Assembly: GCA_910592005.1 (NCBI GenBank)
Contig: CAJVPP010001062.1
Span: forward strand, 1 to 23,143
From: Funneliformis mosseae
Taxonomy: Eukaryota > Glomeromycota > Glomeromycetes > Glomerales > Glomeraceae
Direction of reading: 5' to 3'
DNA: 23,143 bases
The translations under genes were made by a program, and so were the position numbers. This document shows positions 1-11,515 of the stretch, in pieces. Each line of letters begins with the position of its first letter. The first letter of the stretch is position 1. The notes beneath the pieces are model-generated. The model saw nothing but the letters and a program-made list of their open reading frames with translations, was not told where the DNA came from and did no database searches.

Positions 1-235
1 ATAAAATTTTTAATTTATAATTTTTTTAAAAATTACAAATTTTTAGCTTATAAATAATCTTAGATTATTTATTATATAATTAAAATAAAATTTATTATAA
101 TATTATATATATTTTATAAAATTAATTTAAAAAAAAAAATTTTTTAAAATTTTAATTTTTCATAAAAGTAAATTAGAAGGAAATTTATAGTAAATAAGCA
201 GGCAAATTTGTCTAGGAACCTCTATAGTTTAAAGA
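1..235 (+). repeat. Diverged direct repeat, copy A (cut by window edge)
   Basis: It shares an ordered series of blocks with 561-770: aaattacaaatttttagctt, then a ttataatattatatat block, taaattagaaggaaattta, tagtaaataagcaggcaaat and ctctatagtttaa. The same blocks recur in the same order and orientation in copy B with substitutions and small indels. The rare motif tagtaaataagca makes chance similarity of AT-rich text unlikely. The left end lies outside the window, so neither element type nor full length can be given. Confidence 0.65.
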
Positions 236-560
236 ATAATAATTATATGAAAAATATAATTTTATATATTTATTAATTTTAATTGAAGAAATTTTAAGTT
301 TTATTAGAAAATTTTAAGTAATTTAATTTTAAAATTAAGTTTAAAATTTATTATAATAATTTTTAAAAATTTTTAAAAATTTATATATTTGCAAATTGAT
401 CGAATTATTTTACTATTAAAATATTTATAAAAGTTATAATTTCTTAAAAAATCATAAATTATAATAATTATAATTATTTTTCATGATAAATTTTATAATA
501 AATATTCTATTATAATTAATATTATTAAAAGTAAATTTTAATAGTCTGTTAAAAATTAAT

Positions 561-770
561 AATAAAATTTTTTAATATAAAATTTTTTTAAAATTACAAA
601 TTTTTAACTTATAAGTAACATAAAAAATAAAAATTATTATAATATAATATATATTTATAAATTAATTTAAATAAATATTTTTAAAAAATATTTTTTATAA
701 ATGTAAATTAAAAGAGAATTTATAGTAAATAAGCAAGTAAATTTGCTTTTAAATTTCTATAATTTAAGGG
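561..770 (+). repeat. Diverged direct repeat, copy B
   Basis: This is the second copy of the 1-235 block. It contains aaattacaaatttttaactt, the tataatataatatatat block, gtaaattaaaagagaattta, tagtaaataagcaagtaaat and ttctataatttaaggg. The spacing to copy A drifts from about 560 to about 535 bp along the alignment because of indels. Copies A and B could be two old insertions of one repeat family or two units of a longer tandem array. No coding frame runs through either copy. Confidence 0.65.
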
Positions 771-2223
771 ATAAACTAAAATTAAATAGAAATAAAAATA
801 AATTTATTTGTTATTAACAATATGAAAAGTATAATTTATTTTATAAATACTAAATTAATTTGATAAAATTAAGATTTAATTATAATCAAATTTGTTAAAC
901 AATTTATTTAAGCTAGTAAAGTTAATTTTATTAACTAAAGTATTGAAATTTTATTAAATAGTAAATTCAGAAATTATTAGCATTATAAAAAATTTATTTA
1001 CTTTATAAAAACTAAACCAATCTTAAAATTAATTAAATTTAAATCTATTAAATAATTTTATTTAAGCATTAAAAGTTAATTTCTGCTAAATTTATTAAAA
1101 TGATAAATAAATAAATTTATATAAAAAAAGAAAAATTTTTTCTATAATTTGATAGTATAGATTAGTAATAAAAATTAATTTCTAAAATTTAAATTAAAAA
1201 ATTAATTTTTAAACTGATTAATCAGTTATTAAAATTGATTTTAATATTAGTTTTAAAAATTAAATTTTTTATATTAAATATTACAAAAATTTCATTTTAT
1301 ATACAAATTTATATTATAAATTTATTAAATAAAAAAGCTAAATTATAAAAGTATTAAAATGAATTAATCAAATATATTAAATATACTTTTTATTTCTTTT
1401 TAAAATATCATTTAATTAATAAGATATAGATCAATTGATTATATTTATGTATAATTAAATTTTTAACATTTGAAAAAAATATTCTAATAATACTAAAATT
1501 GCTAAAAATAGAAGATATATTTATACAAATTTGTTAATTATGAATATTAAATTTTGTTAACTAACATCATTTAAAAGAATTATATTGCTCAATTATAAAT
1601 AAATATTTTCAAATAAATATTTTGTAAATTCATCTTTCTTAATTGTTAAAACTATCCAAATCTTTTTTAAATAATATACTCATAATATAAGATTTTAAAT
1701 TTATAAGTTTTAAAGATTGTTCTATAATAAAAGTTATTTAAAAATTTTATATTTAATACATAATTTTTTAATAGTTTGATCTTTTGAAATCTTAAATATA
1801 AAAAAATTTAAATAAATAAATTTAAATTTTAAATAATTTAATTTTTAAAATAAATATAATTTGATTTAAAATTCCTAAATACATTTTATTTTTCATATTT
1901 ATATACCTTTTCAAAAATTATATCAAATTTATTTTTATTAAATACACTTATTTTTATTTACTTTATTTTACATGTCTTTATTTTATATATTTTTATTTTA
2001 TATACCTATGTTTTACATAACTTTATTTTTATTTAATATAATAAGTAAATAGTGATTATTAGTAATAATAAAATAAAAAATATATAATCATTTATCACAA
2101 AAATCAAAGACTTTGAAAGATAAGAAAAAAACTATAATAGTATACTATTTTGAAAATAATAATAGAAATATATGTTAAATCACTAAAAAATTTAATATTT
2201 AACCTAAACAAATATGTAATTAG

Positions 2224-2379
2224 ACAAATATAAAAGAAATATTATTAACAACTACTTCCTATATAATCAAACTCTATCCAGATAAACTTTTCAAATATTC
2301 AAAATTTAAAAATGATTATTTACATAAATTTGTAAATAAAAGAATAATAGAAATACAATTATATAAAATTAATTACTAA
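2224..2379 (+). pseudogene. Possible eroded coding fragment, plus strand
   Basis: A stop-free run of 51 codons lies here in text that is less AT-rich than its surroundings. It contains a protein-like stretch including the peptides IIKLYPDKLFKYSKF and NDYLHKFVNKRIIEIQ. Stops flank it at 2221-2223 and 2377-2379, and no good start codon is present. Runs of this length can occur by chance on six frames of a 6-kb block, so the call rests mainly on the amino-acid composition. I do not recognise a family. If real, it is the remnant of an old transposon or host gene. Confidence 0.25.
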
Positions 2380-4564
2380 TAAGGCTATTTTTTTATCTAA
2401 AAATAAAGAATTTTTAACAAATAATTCAAGTATTATTAAATTTAAATTTTAAATAAATAGATTATTAGGTTTTTAGAAGATTTGATTTTTATGAATATCA
2501 TAAAATAATAGTTATATAGTAATTACTGTCAGATTTAATTAAAACTAAAATCTTTAATTTAAATTATATATTTAAAAACTCAAAATAATTATCTATTAAA
2601 TTATATTGAAAATATATGAAATATTTAAATAGTTTAATTTACTAAGTAATTTTACTATAAATCAAAAAAGTGTAAAAATAGTTAGCATTCATATAACTAA
2701 TTATAAACATTTATCTTTTATAATTATATTTATATAACTAATAATACTAAACTTCACAATTTGCATTTTTAAATTAAAATATTTTAAAAAAAATTTTTTA
2801 TATAAAATTTATATAAAAACTAATGAAAAAAGATGGGTTAATGAAAAATATTATAGTAAATTAAAACTGTATAAATCTTAAAAAATTCTTTTTACAATTT
2901 ATATTCTTTATTAATATTAGTTTCTTTTTGTAATTATATTTTAAATTTTATTAAAAATTGATTATTAGAAAATAATATAAATATTACCATAATTTTCAAT
3001 AATTATGCATCTAAATTGCAATTATTAAATATTATAATTAACAAAAATTTTAAAGCTAAAGTAATATTATTTAATTTTATAATACTTTTATATAATTATA
3101 TTACTAATATCTATATAATTAGGTTAAAAATTATTATAATGATTAGATATTATCTAATATTTATATTTTTATTGTAATTAAAAAATTAAAAATCTTTCTA
3201 TTAATAGTTATAATCTAGATTAAAAAATCATAAATGAAGTTATTAATAATTTTATTTAAAGATCTTTTATATGTTATAAAATTTTTAATAAAAATTAATA
3301 GTTTAGAAATAATTGCTTATTTGAATATAATAATTTATTAAATAATATAGATGATAAAATAGTAAAAAATTCAAATTATTAGTATAAAATATTCTAAATA
3401 AACTAATTATAAAAATAAATAGAATGTTAAAAATAATATGTAAAATAATAATTAAGAAAAAAAACAAGAGAAAAAAAATATAAGGAGAATAATGAGAAAA
3501 ATAATAACTAAATTAATTTTAATAAAGAAATATATTATAAAATTAAAAAATTAAAAAAAATAAAGTTTCTTTATAAATTTTATTAGTATATTAAATATAA
3601 ATAATTAAATATAAATATTTTATTTATTATATAATTAGAGATAAGAAAAATATTACAATATGCATATAAGCAAATTTTAAATTAAGTAATTTTATATTAT
3701 TATAATAAGTATACAAATAAATTTTAATAAAGATATTCATTAATAAATATTATTTATAATAAATAAAGTTACATCTAAATATTATATATTATAATAAAAT
3801 TTCTTAGATTTATATTTTAGGTATTTTATAAATTTTAAGTTTAAAATTAAAAATTTATATATAAAATATTTAATTTATTAAAATTTTGGAAAATTTTTTT
3901 AAGAAAAACTTTATATATAAGTATTATAGTCTATAATATATGATAATTGAAATATATAAATTAAACAGAAAATTCGTTCACTAATATCAAGATATTTTAA
4001 AGCTAATTTAATATTACTTTTATTATTAGTAATAATTATAACTTTATATTTCAAATTATAATTATATATATTATTATTAATTTTAGTAATTATAAATACA
4101 TTATATGAATAAAAAAGTTCTTTATATTAAGTAAAAATTCACATGGATAAAAGTTTTCATTAATATATAAACTAAATATATGAATTCATATATTAAAAAT
4201 ATTATTTATATTATTAATATTATTTAAAGTTTTTATTTAATTTTAGAATTAGCAAAATGATAAATTTTTCAATTTGTTTTTTTAATATAATAATTTATAT
4301 TTAGGATTTAAATCATATAATAAAATCTAATTTTTTAATAATTGATAATATTTAAAAATTTAATTACAAATTATATAAATCTTTTATATAATTGCTTTAT
4401 TTTTTGTAATAAATATAATTAAATTTCTTTATAAGTTAGATGTTATTTACTTAAATGATCTTTTTTAAGTAAGATACTTTTTTAATTTAATATATATCTA
4501 TTAAATATACATTTATTAATATAAATTTATTATAGTATTTAAATTTTATTTTACAGTAAACCAC

Positions 4565-4900
4565 TTAATATATAATATATATATTGTTTAATTCAAAAAA
4601 AAAATTATTATACCTAATATTTTTTTTTGATTTTTTATTATTTTTATTATTTTTTGATTCTAATTTTTCTTTTTCATTATTAAGATTATTTAAAATAAAT
4701 AAATGATTAGAAGGTTCATTTTAATTAGAGTTGAATTCTTTATTTTGTTTATTATTTTTACTATTTGAAGAATTTGATATATTAGAAATAAATTCATCAA
4801 CTTTAGAATTCTGAAATTTAATAATATCATTTTGAATTTTTGACAATTGTTATTTTTCTATTATTAAAGTTTCAAGTTTTATTTTTATTAGCATACATTA
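4565..4900 (-). pseudogene. Eroded Asn/Lys-rich coding remnant with two in-frame stops
   Basis: Read on the minus strand from about 4900, one frame gives a low-complexity but clearly protein-like sequence. It includes QLSKIQNDIIKFQNSKVDEF, ISNISNSSNSKNNKQNKEF and a basic tail NNKNNKKSKKN. Two TAA codons break it, one before QLSKIQ and one before NEPSNHLF. Both fall where CAA (Gln) would suit the context, as a C-to-T change at CpA would produce. After the lysine-rich tail the sequence reads AG|GTATAATAA, a plausible splice donor, so this may be an eroded exon. No domain is recognised. It resembles the charged linker regions common in fungal transposon and RNA-binding proteins. Confidence 0.5.
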
Positions 4901-5216
4901 TTATGATTATATTTTTATATTTAAAGAATATTTTGATAAATTATAACAAAATTTGTATTTTTATTTATTTTATATAAATGTTTTTTGCTAATTAATTAAA
5001 TTAAATGAAATTGATTTAAATTGTTTTTAAATGATTTTTACTGGATTTAAAATTAAAAATCAATTTTAAGATTACCTTTTAATTTTAATGATTTAATTGA
5101 CTTTTGATTTTATCTTATATATAGATAATAAATAAATAAATAATATACAAATATATAAATAAGCAAATTATATAATAATAATAATAATTATTAAAGTATA
5201 TATTAGTTATATTTTT

Positions 5217-5420
5217 TAAATTAGTAATATTTAAATCTATCAAATTTATTTAATTATATTAATCAATTATAAATAAGATAAGTTAAATTTGATTAATTCT
5301 TAATATATCTTAATTAGCTATAAATCAGATAGATCTAATTTTAGCTGATTTTTGATGTATGTTAATCATTATAAATTAGATAAGTCTAATTTAACTGATT
5401 TTGATAATATTTGATTTTAA
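5217..5420 (+). repeat. Minisatellite with exact 51-bp period (3-4 units)
   Basis: The anchor tataaat occurs at 5268, 5319 and 5370, exactly 51 bp apart. Each anchor is followed by a related body (agataagttaaatttgatt, agatagatctaattttagct, agataagtctaatttaactg). A fourth, more diverged unit precedes them from about 5217, with shared ends such as ttaatca. Divergence between units is high, so the array is old. It could be non-coding or a former 17-residue protein repeat; frame stops argue against current coding. Confidence 0.65.
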
Positions 5421-6092
5421 GTTAAATTTAAATTAAATTGATTTTTAATTGATTTATTATATATTTAATTTTTTAATTTAATTAGCAATTAGCAAAAAAA
5501 TAAATATTGATAATTAATAAAATTTACTAATTAATAAATTAATAAATATTAAGTTTATTTATAGATTGCTGAAGATCTGTATAACCAAAAAACAAATTAA
5601 ATGAAAAAGTGAATAAATGCAGTAATGATTATTAAAATTCATATTATCAAAAGTATACTTTGCCAATTAGTTGAGTTTGTAAAAAATATAAGTAAATATC
5701 AATAATTAATAAAAAAATCTAATTGAGTTTGAGTTATAAAATTAATTTGATTAATTAAATTCGTCAAAACTTATAGTATGTAACTTACTTTCTGTAAAAT
5801 TAATAAAATATTTGATTTTGTTTTTAAATAAATTAGTTTAGTTTAAATAGTTTAAATTATAATATAAAGAATTACAATAATTTACTTCCTAATTTTATTA
5901 ATCATTAGATATTTAAATAAATGTTTAATTAAATTTTAATTGTATATACAGTATGTTAAAAAAATATATCGATAAGAAAATTAAATAACTTACACTCTAT
6001 AATAACATTAATAACTATTGAATATTTTTTTTTTTTTTAAAAAAATCTTACTTATTAAGGATTTATAGTTTGGCTTAGTAAATAGATAAATG

Positions 6093-6148
6093 TTAATTAC
6101 CATTTAATTCTTTTAATGTAGGAGCATCAGAAGCATCAAAAACTGGCT
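6093..6148 (-). pseudogene. Possible orphan terminal exon at the composition boundary
   Basis: On the minus strand, sequence after a T-rich tract and TTAG (a typical splice acceptor) reads EPVFDASDAPTLKELNGN and then TAA. The codons are varied and the composition is more GC-rich than the flanks, which argues for real coding descent. No matching upstream exon is evident; the next minus-strand frames carry stops within a few codons. It lies 30-90 bp from the place where the AT-rich block ends. No family is recognised. Confidence 0.35.
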
Positions 6149-6155
6149 CTAATTT

Positions 6156-8321
6156 TATAAAAAAAAATACATAACACTTTTTATTACACTTTTATCGTTG
6201 CTGTTGAACTTTTAGTAAATTTAAAAGAAAAAAGTTTTTCAATTAATTTTTATTGTCATTTTTATTAAGGTCATTGTTTATGCATTGTCATCATGTCGAC
6301 CATCAAAAAAACAGGCCAATTTCTAATGATTTCGAAAATAATTATATAGATAAAAGAGTATCAGGTACAAATTAACAACCAATAAGAACCTTGGACAATA
6401 ATGAAAGACTTTAAATACACGTGATTAAATCCACAGACTTTTTCAGAAGCGCGACTAAATGGCAGGCTCTGTTTAGTAAATTCAATCAAAACTCGTATAT
6501 TAAAATAATTCTCGATTCACATTATTTAACAAAATCGTCATTAAAAATTTAAAAAACAGCAGATATATTATTTTTTAAACAATAAGTGTCTCTATTTTTA
6601 ATTTCGGACTTGTAAATGATTATGGTAGAACAGACCGAAGACAAATCCAAACTTGTTTCTTCCAACCGTATTAGAAGTCTTACATTTTCTTAAATAGGAA
6701 CTCCGCCTTGAATCCTATTATGACCTTCCGTGTAAACTTAGGAGGGATGAACCTACAAACTACATACGCCATTTGAACTGAATTTAAGCATTCAGGTCGC
6801 CGTAACTTTAGAAAAAAGATCAAAAGAGAAAAATAAACTTTGTTTATGAAGCATAGGAAAATAATTTTCGCTTTACTTCCTTCTGTAAAAATAAAAGGCT
6901 AGAATCAAAATAAGCAAAAATAAAGAAAAGCAACCGCGACATACTTGTAACAAAGAATAGATGAAGTCGGGAAAGGAAAATAAATTTAGTAATGATTTAT
7001 ATATATACGCAATTTATTGGGAAATAAGAAAATTATAACATAAACTCACTGACTTGACAGACAAACTGAAATGAATAGAATTCGATAAGTTTTTATTTTC
7101 GCATATAGTTGAAAGGGTAGATACGTAATTTTATGAATGGAAGAGACGCACCGCAAAAAATTGCGTATTGCAAAAGAAATTTTATTTTAAAATTTACCGC
7201 CAATTATTATATAAAAGTTTATAATATTAAAATCAAATCATGCGGAACATGTTTACTTGGAGCCAAAAAATGAGTTTAAAATATAGTTCAAAATCGGCAA
7301 TGTGTTTTTTATCGCTTATGATAAACTTAGTTACTATATCATTAATAAACTAGAATTTTCTAATAATTGAGCATCAGGAAATTTGATTGAAAAATTAAAA
7401 CCTGATATAACTTTAAAGATCCGGTTTCTACAAAAGATTATTTAAATTTAAAAAAGAGAATAAGTAATCTAACACTGTTGTCTGTCAGATATTTTTGTGC
7501 AACACAAAACTTCTTATCTCTAATTTTTATATAGTATCTTGACGTTAATTGAGGTTGTTTAAAATATTCATAAGCGAAAAAGAAATACTGTAAAGCTCAC
7601 CCGTTTTGCTTAACTTAATATGTAGAAGTTTATTATTTTCTACTTTTTTTTTGGAATTAAACCAACAAATTCAACTTAACAACTTTTTTTTTTGCTTGCA
7701 TCATGAAATGACAATTCGGGCTGCGGGTGAATCAGGCGATGATTTAATCAAGTTTTCATAAACCGCAAAATTCTATAAAGCAGGCGTCAAGACATTTATT
7801 CACTAAATCGAAAACAACTCTTTGTGCTAATGATTTGGGATTTTCGCCAAATTTAATATTCCAAATCAAATCTTTTTTTTTTTTTATAAAATAAAATAAA
7901 ACAAAATCATATAACAAAAAAAAAACACTTCATATTAATGAAGTCGTAATTAAATTGCTAAACAGATAATAAATATTGTTTAGATTGGTAAATTTATTCA
8001 AGATAATGCTTCAACACTTGGTGAGTGTAAAAAGCGAATTTTTCCTACTGGCTATTTCAATATCAGCAAGAAGCTTCTAGCTATTCAAAGCGCTCGATGT
8101 AGCTTATTTTGTTTTGAAGGGTCAGTTCATTTGAAAGGATCATTAGCGATGCGAATAGCCAGGTGTTTTACAATGCACGAAATATCAATAATATAAAGAC
8201 CTTTAATTTAAAATAATAAATATATTACATTTCAAAATTCTAGGATTGTTACTTGCACTAACATGACCTTATATCATAACTGTGAAAATATCATGCCTTA
8301 CAGTCTTTGGTCATGATGTAA
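6156..8321. other. Unassigned stretch with normal CpG and no intact gene
   Basis: CpG is present at ordinary frequency and no long frame is open on either strand. Around 8030-8165 the minus strand shows short protein-like frames (for example KLLADIEIASRKNS and NDPFK, stop, TDPSKQNKLH), suggesting another eroded gene of unknown family. A short inverted repeat, acttcat-atta-atgaagt, is at about 7926-7945. Nothing else can be named. Confidence 0.4.
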
Positions 8322-8470
8322 CCCAAATGCGTTTAATGTCCAAAATGCGCATTTTGGATATCCCAAATGCGAAGATCGTTTGGGATATGTGCCCCCAAAT
8401 GCACATTTCGGACAATGACCCAAATGAACATTTCGGATAATATCCCAAATGCTCATTTCGGTTTTCGATT
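8322..8470 (+). repeat. Cluster of six dyad-symmetric ~25-bp repeats
   Basis: The motif CCCAAATG or a close variant starts at 8322, 8340, 8362, 8394, 8419 and 8444, the last three exactly 25 bp apart. Most units continue into a partial reverse complement (catttcgga or cattttgga), so each unit is an imperfect palindrome of the form ccaaatg-NN-cattt(c)gg. One unit is a perfect 20-bp palindrome (8339-8358, tccaaaatgc then its reverse complement). Another forms a stem atcccaaa/tttgggat around 8361-8386. The cluster contains several CpGs and is embedded in sequence without genes. It may be a satellite fragment, a transposon subterminal array or a protein-binding cluster. Confidence 0.8.
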
Positions 8471-9501
8471 TGTTTTCAATTTATCTTGTGTCAAAATAAA
8501 TTGTTAAAATTTGAATTAATTTATGCACGTAAAATGATTTTATAAATTTGCTCATTAAAACTTTATAAAAAATTTTTGCGCTTAAAAATTATCACCTGAC
8601 AAGAAATACAAATTTTGTATACAGATAATTACCACACCCCTTGGAACTATATAAATGGAGGAAACTAAATATGAGTCGAGCCTGATTTAAAAAGATTTTC
8701 ACCAAATTCGTCGTCACAAAAAACCTCGATTCTAAAAAAAATACAAAAGAAATCATTTGGTTCTTGTTCATGGTAACCTGAATACGAAAAGTGACTAACA
8801 ATCATTAATAAGGGAATGACATAAATAGCAATCGTTTTATTACATTTATGTGGAAGAAAGATCTTTTAAAGGTCTTTGAATAATGGTTTCGAAAAATAAA
8901 TAAATAAATTCAATTATAAAAATGATGGCTCGTTCGTTATTGATAACTTTATAGCACCAACATTAAAGTTGCCACATCGTCATCAGATTTATCTTTTACA
9001 AATTGCGAATTTCCTTTATAATTTATGGGAGCTCGTCAGTAAAAAAGGGCAAAATCTGACCACCTTTTCTATTGACTAGTCCCCATATTGTAAAATGGTG
9101 TAAAAAAAATAGTAGATTTGCAAAGGAAAGTATAAAAAATGCTATCGAATAAACAATTAATTATAATATAGAGAGCAGTAAAGAAAAAATGAATTTATTT
9201 TATACTAATGCTAATGGATTAATTGATTTTTAAATTAAACTTAATATATTAATGTTTCTGATAATGGTTTCATTGATTGTTTGTTATTGGCTTAATTTAT
9301 AGCGAAAAAAAAAATTATGAATATAGTTTAGGATATAATTTCGACTCGTCAAAACATAAACTCAAAAACTGATATGATAATTTATATTCATATGGGAAAC
9401 GGTCAGTAGAAAAGGGGGAAATCCACTTTTTAGTCAAAAATTTTTTTATTGGTTCACTCTGCCGATCATGGTCATGTGAACAAAACTAGCTTAATAACTA
9501 A
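8471..9501. other. Unassigned stretch with faint coding traces and internal similarity
   Basis: No intact gene. A plus-strand frame at about 8656-8715 reads MEETKYESSLI, stop, KDFHQIRRHKKPRF before another stop, possibly eroded coding. The open minus-strand frame over 8592-8801 is hydrophobic and unconvincing. Text near 9027-9060 (gtcagtaaaaaagggcaaaa) resembles text near 9400-9430 (gtcagtagaaaagggggaaa). Text near 8864-8945 resembles 9545-9660. Both hint at an old, poorly preserved duplication. Confidence 0.35.
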
Positions 9502-9733
9502 AATTATTCAAAATTTGTAGACTCTAGAAACCGTTACAATGGAAAACTTTTAAAAGTTCTTGAGTATATATGTAAATGGAAAAAAAATAAATTTTCACCA
9601 AAATTGTTAACGTAATAAGTATTTGAATAATCTTTACATGATGGTTCGGTATGATGTCTCGTATCCATGTAATAAATCTTTTTTATTTGATTATTGGCTT
9701 ATCGCTCCAATTACAAACAAGAATTATTTATAA
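9502..9733 (+). pseudogene. Eroded plus-strand gene fragment, two frames
   Basis: Two adjacent plus-strand frames read like one frameshifted protein. Frame one (9502-9615) includes KFVDSRNRYNGKLLKVLEY and ICKWKKNKFSPKLLT. Frame two (9611-9733) includes LNNLYMMVRYDVSYPCNK and SFLFDYWLIAPITNKNYL before TAA. The overlap of the two open stretches at 9611-9615 fits a single small indel. I recognise no family. The aromatic and hydrophobic pattern would suit a folded domain, but nothing catalytic is visible. Confidence 0.35.
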
Positions 9734-11287
9734 TTATAATTTTCAATACATATAAATGAATTAAATTTTTATTCATTAATTTGCCACCACTAAATCTTTT
9801 TAAAGAAGATAAATTCTTTGATATTTAAGTAGATCCAAATAATTTCGTAAGTATTGCATTATACAAAAATCACATGATATATTTCTCTCAGTTTATTGGT
9901 TTATAATTTATTATAAACATTCTCGTTTTAGCTATGTAATTTGCAGATTCGACATTCTAAAAAGAACGTGAAACCAAAATACAAACCTTTTTTATAAAGG
10001 ATTTTCGGTTTTTTGGCGTTAGTAAATCATTAATTAATATATATATTTAAAAGGGGAAAGAGAATACAACGAAAGTCTAATTGACGGTATGATAAAATTT
10101 CATTTTACTATCTTAATATGACAAAAAATTCTTTATTAAAATAAAAATGTTATTTGTTATATATAGATTATGTTTCTAAAGCATTAGAATTTGATATTGA
10201 TTAATTGAATTATATTTAATATATGGTAAAATATAATGTTTGATAAACAATCTATAACTATTTAAAGGTAATAAATTGATTTATCCTTTAAATTATTAGG
10301 CGCATATAAAATAATAATTTACAAGGAAAAGGCATGATGTAAATTTCTTTAAGAAAGGTTTATTAATTAAACATTATATCTACTTTATTATATAAAATGA
10401 TAAAATAAAATGACATTGTCAATATATTACAAAGTTTAAAAATGACACAAATTTGTTTTCGATAGTAGAACATATTAATTTTCAGGAGATGTTATCACAG
10501 GAATATCACAAAACATTGAGGTGTTTTATCAGCATAGTTTAACAAACTATATTAAGTCGTATATTAAAATTATTCGTTTATAAGCTTAATAAATTTCTTA
10601 ATAATATCGATGTATTTTCATTATTCGTTCTTTCAAACAAAAACAAAAATACCATCTCAAAATTAATAGGCTTTTTCAAAAAAGTAATCTGTCATGTTAT
10701 TCCTTTAAGTTATTTATAATATTGCTAAAATACAAGTTATTGAATTTTTTAAGTTTCGGATTTTTTAATAAGAATTTCGAGTCGTTTCTATTCAATCAAT
10801 AAATCACGTGTACTACATGTTCAAAGTTTAAGGCAAAGGTAATTAAAATTATAAACAGCATGAATCTTCTTATGACGAAGGAAACTAACCTTTTCAAAAA
10901 TGACTAATTTGTAATTTGTGTATAAATTCATACTTATAGTAATTATGATTTATGCTAAAGCGAGATTTGTTATTAAAAATAATCAATTTTCGGAAATAAT
11001 GTTTACAGACAGATATAACGATAAATTTTTTACTCATGGTTTTGTTAAACTATGTTTGAAAATCACCCCAATGAATCATGTATTATATTAGAAAAAAATT
11101 GGTAAAAAATATATTTAGCAGTAAATTTAGTAGTTAGACGCAGGATCAGGAATTGGGTGAATTTGGTAAGCTAGTTATTTGGATTTCATGTCAATCTTCC
11201 ACATGAGGTTTTTGATATGTCATCCTTTCTTTATGCTTAAAATAATATCATTATTAGATTCTAATTATTCTACTTTCATCTGATTAA
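9734..11287. other. Unassigned stretch with short coding-like snippets
   Basis: No gene is recognised. Short plus-strand pieces look protein-like: after an acceptor-like attttcag, 10485-10583 reads GDVITGISQNIEVFYQHS before a stop about 14 codons later. At about 10861 MNLLMTKETNLFKND precedes a stop, and around 11053 MFENHPNESCIILEKNW precedes a stop. They may be upstream parts of the same eroded gene as 11288-11515, but no continuous model can be built. Confidence 0.3.
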
Positions 11288-11515
11288 AATTTTGAATCAT
11301 TCGAGACAATTCTCCATGTAATGAATAAACTAAAAGATTATTCTTAAAGTATTTTACATAATATAACAAAACTTAATGCACTTGGAATAACTGACATTTC
11401 GAACATAGAACTCGCCAAAATTGTCATATCTTTTTGCAAATAAAAGAAAATTTATTTCAGATTTATAAAAATTGAACTTACTACCCTTAGTTTGAAAACC
11501 CATTTTTTTTCCTGA
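11288..11515 (+). pseudogene. Eroded plus-strand frame, 75 codons with two internal stops
   Basis: A single frame continues from 11288 to the TGA at 11513-11515, interrupted only by TAA at 11345-11347 and TAA at 11441-11443. It reads NFESFETILHVMNKLKDYS, stop, SILHNITKLNALGITDISNI, ELAKIVISFCK, stop, KKIYFRFIKIELTTLSLKTH. The regular Leu/Ile spacing is reminiscent of the leucine-rich regions of the fungal F-box-like proteins that are expanded in Glomeromycotina. That resemblance is a weak inference, as no F-box is visible. Frame continuity across the stops argues for recent decay by point mutation. Confidence 0.4.

Larger units (their letters stand above)
1..6060. other. AT-rich, CpG-depleted domain without intact genes
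   Basis: This block is overwhelmingly A and T, and I see only about four CG dinucleotides in six kilobases (near 400, 3973, 5760 and 5969). To the right of about 6060, CG occurs regularly. No intact gene is visible. The block holds a diverged direct repeat, two eroded coding traces and a minisatellite, listed separately. Stretches 236-560, 771-2223, 2380-4564, 4901-5216 and 5421-6060 show only AT-rich text in which I can name nothing. The pattern fits an old repeat-rich region eroded by C-to-T change, as expected from 5-methylcytosine deamination or a RIP-like process. The mechanism is inference. Confidence 0.7.

Noticed and set aside
1..6060. Mitochondrial or plasmid-like DNA because of extreme AT content
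   Set aside because: No mitochondrial protein, rRNA or tRNA is recognisable, and the block contains fossils of nuclear-type low-complexity coding sequence continuous with nuclear-type sequence to the right.
8322..8470. CRISPR-like regularly spaced repeats
   Set aside because: The units abut or overlap with no unique spacers of constant length, repeat spacing varies from 18 to 32 bp in the first half, and the setting is eukaryotic.
8592..8801. 69-codon open frame on the minus strand
   Set aside because: Hydrophobic and without domain, and its complement has a comparably protein-like but broken frame, so no gene is called.
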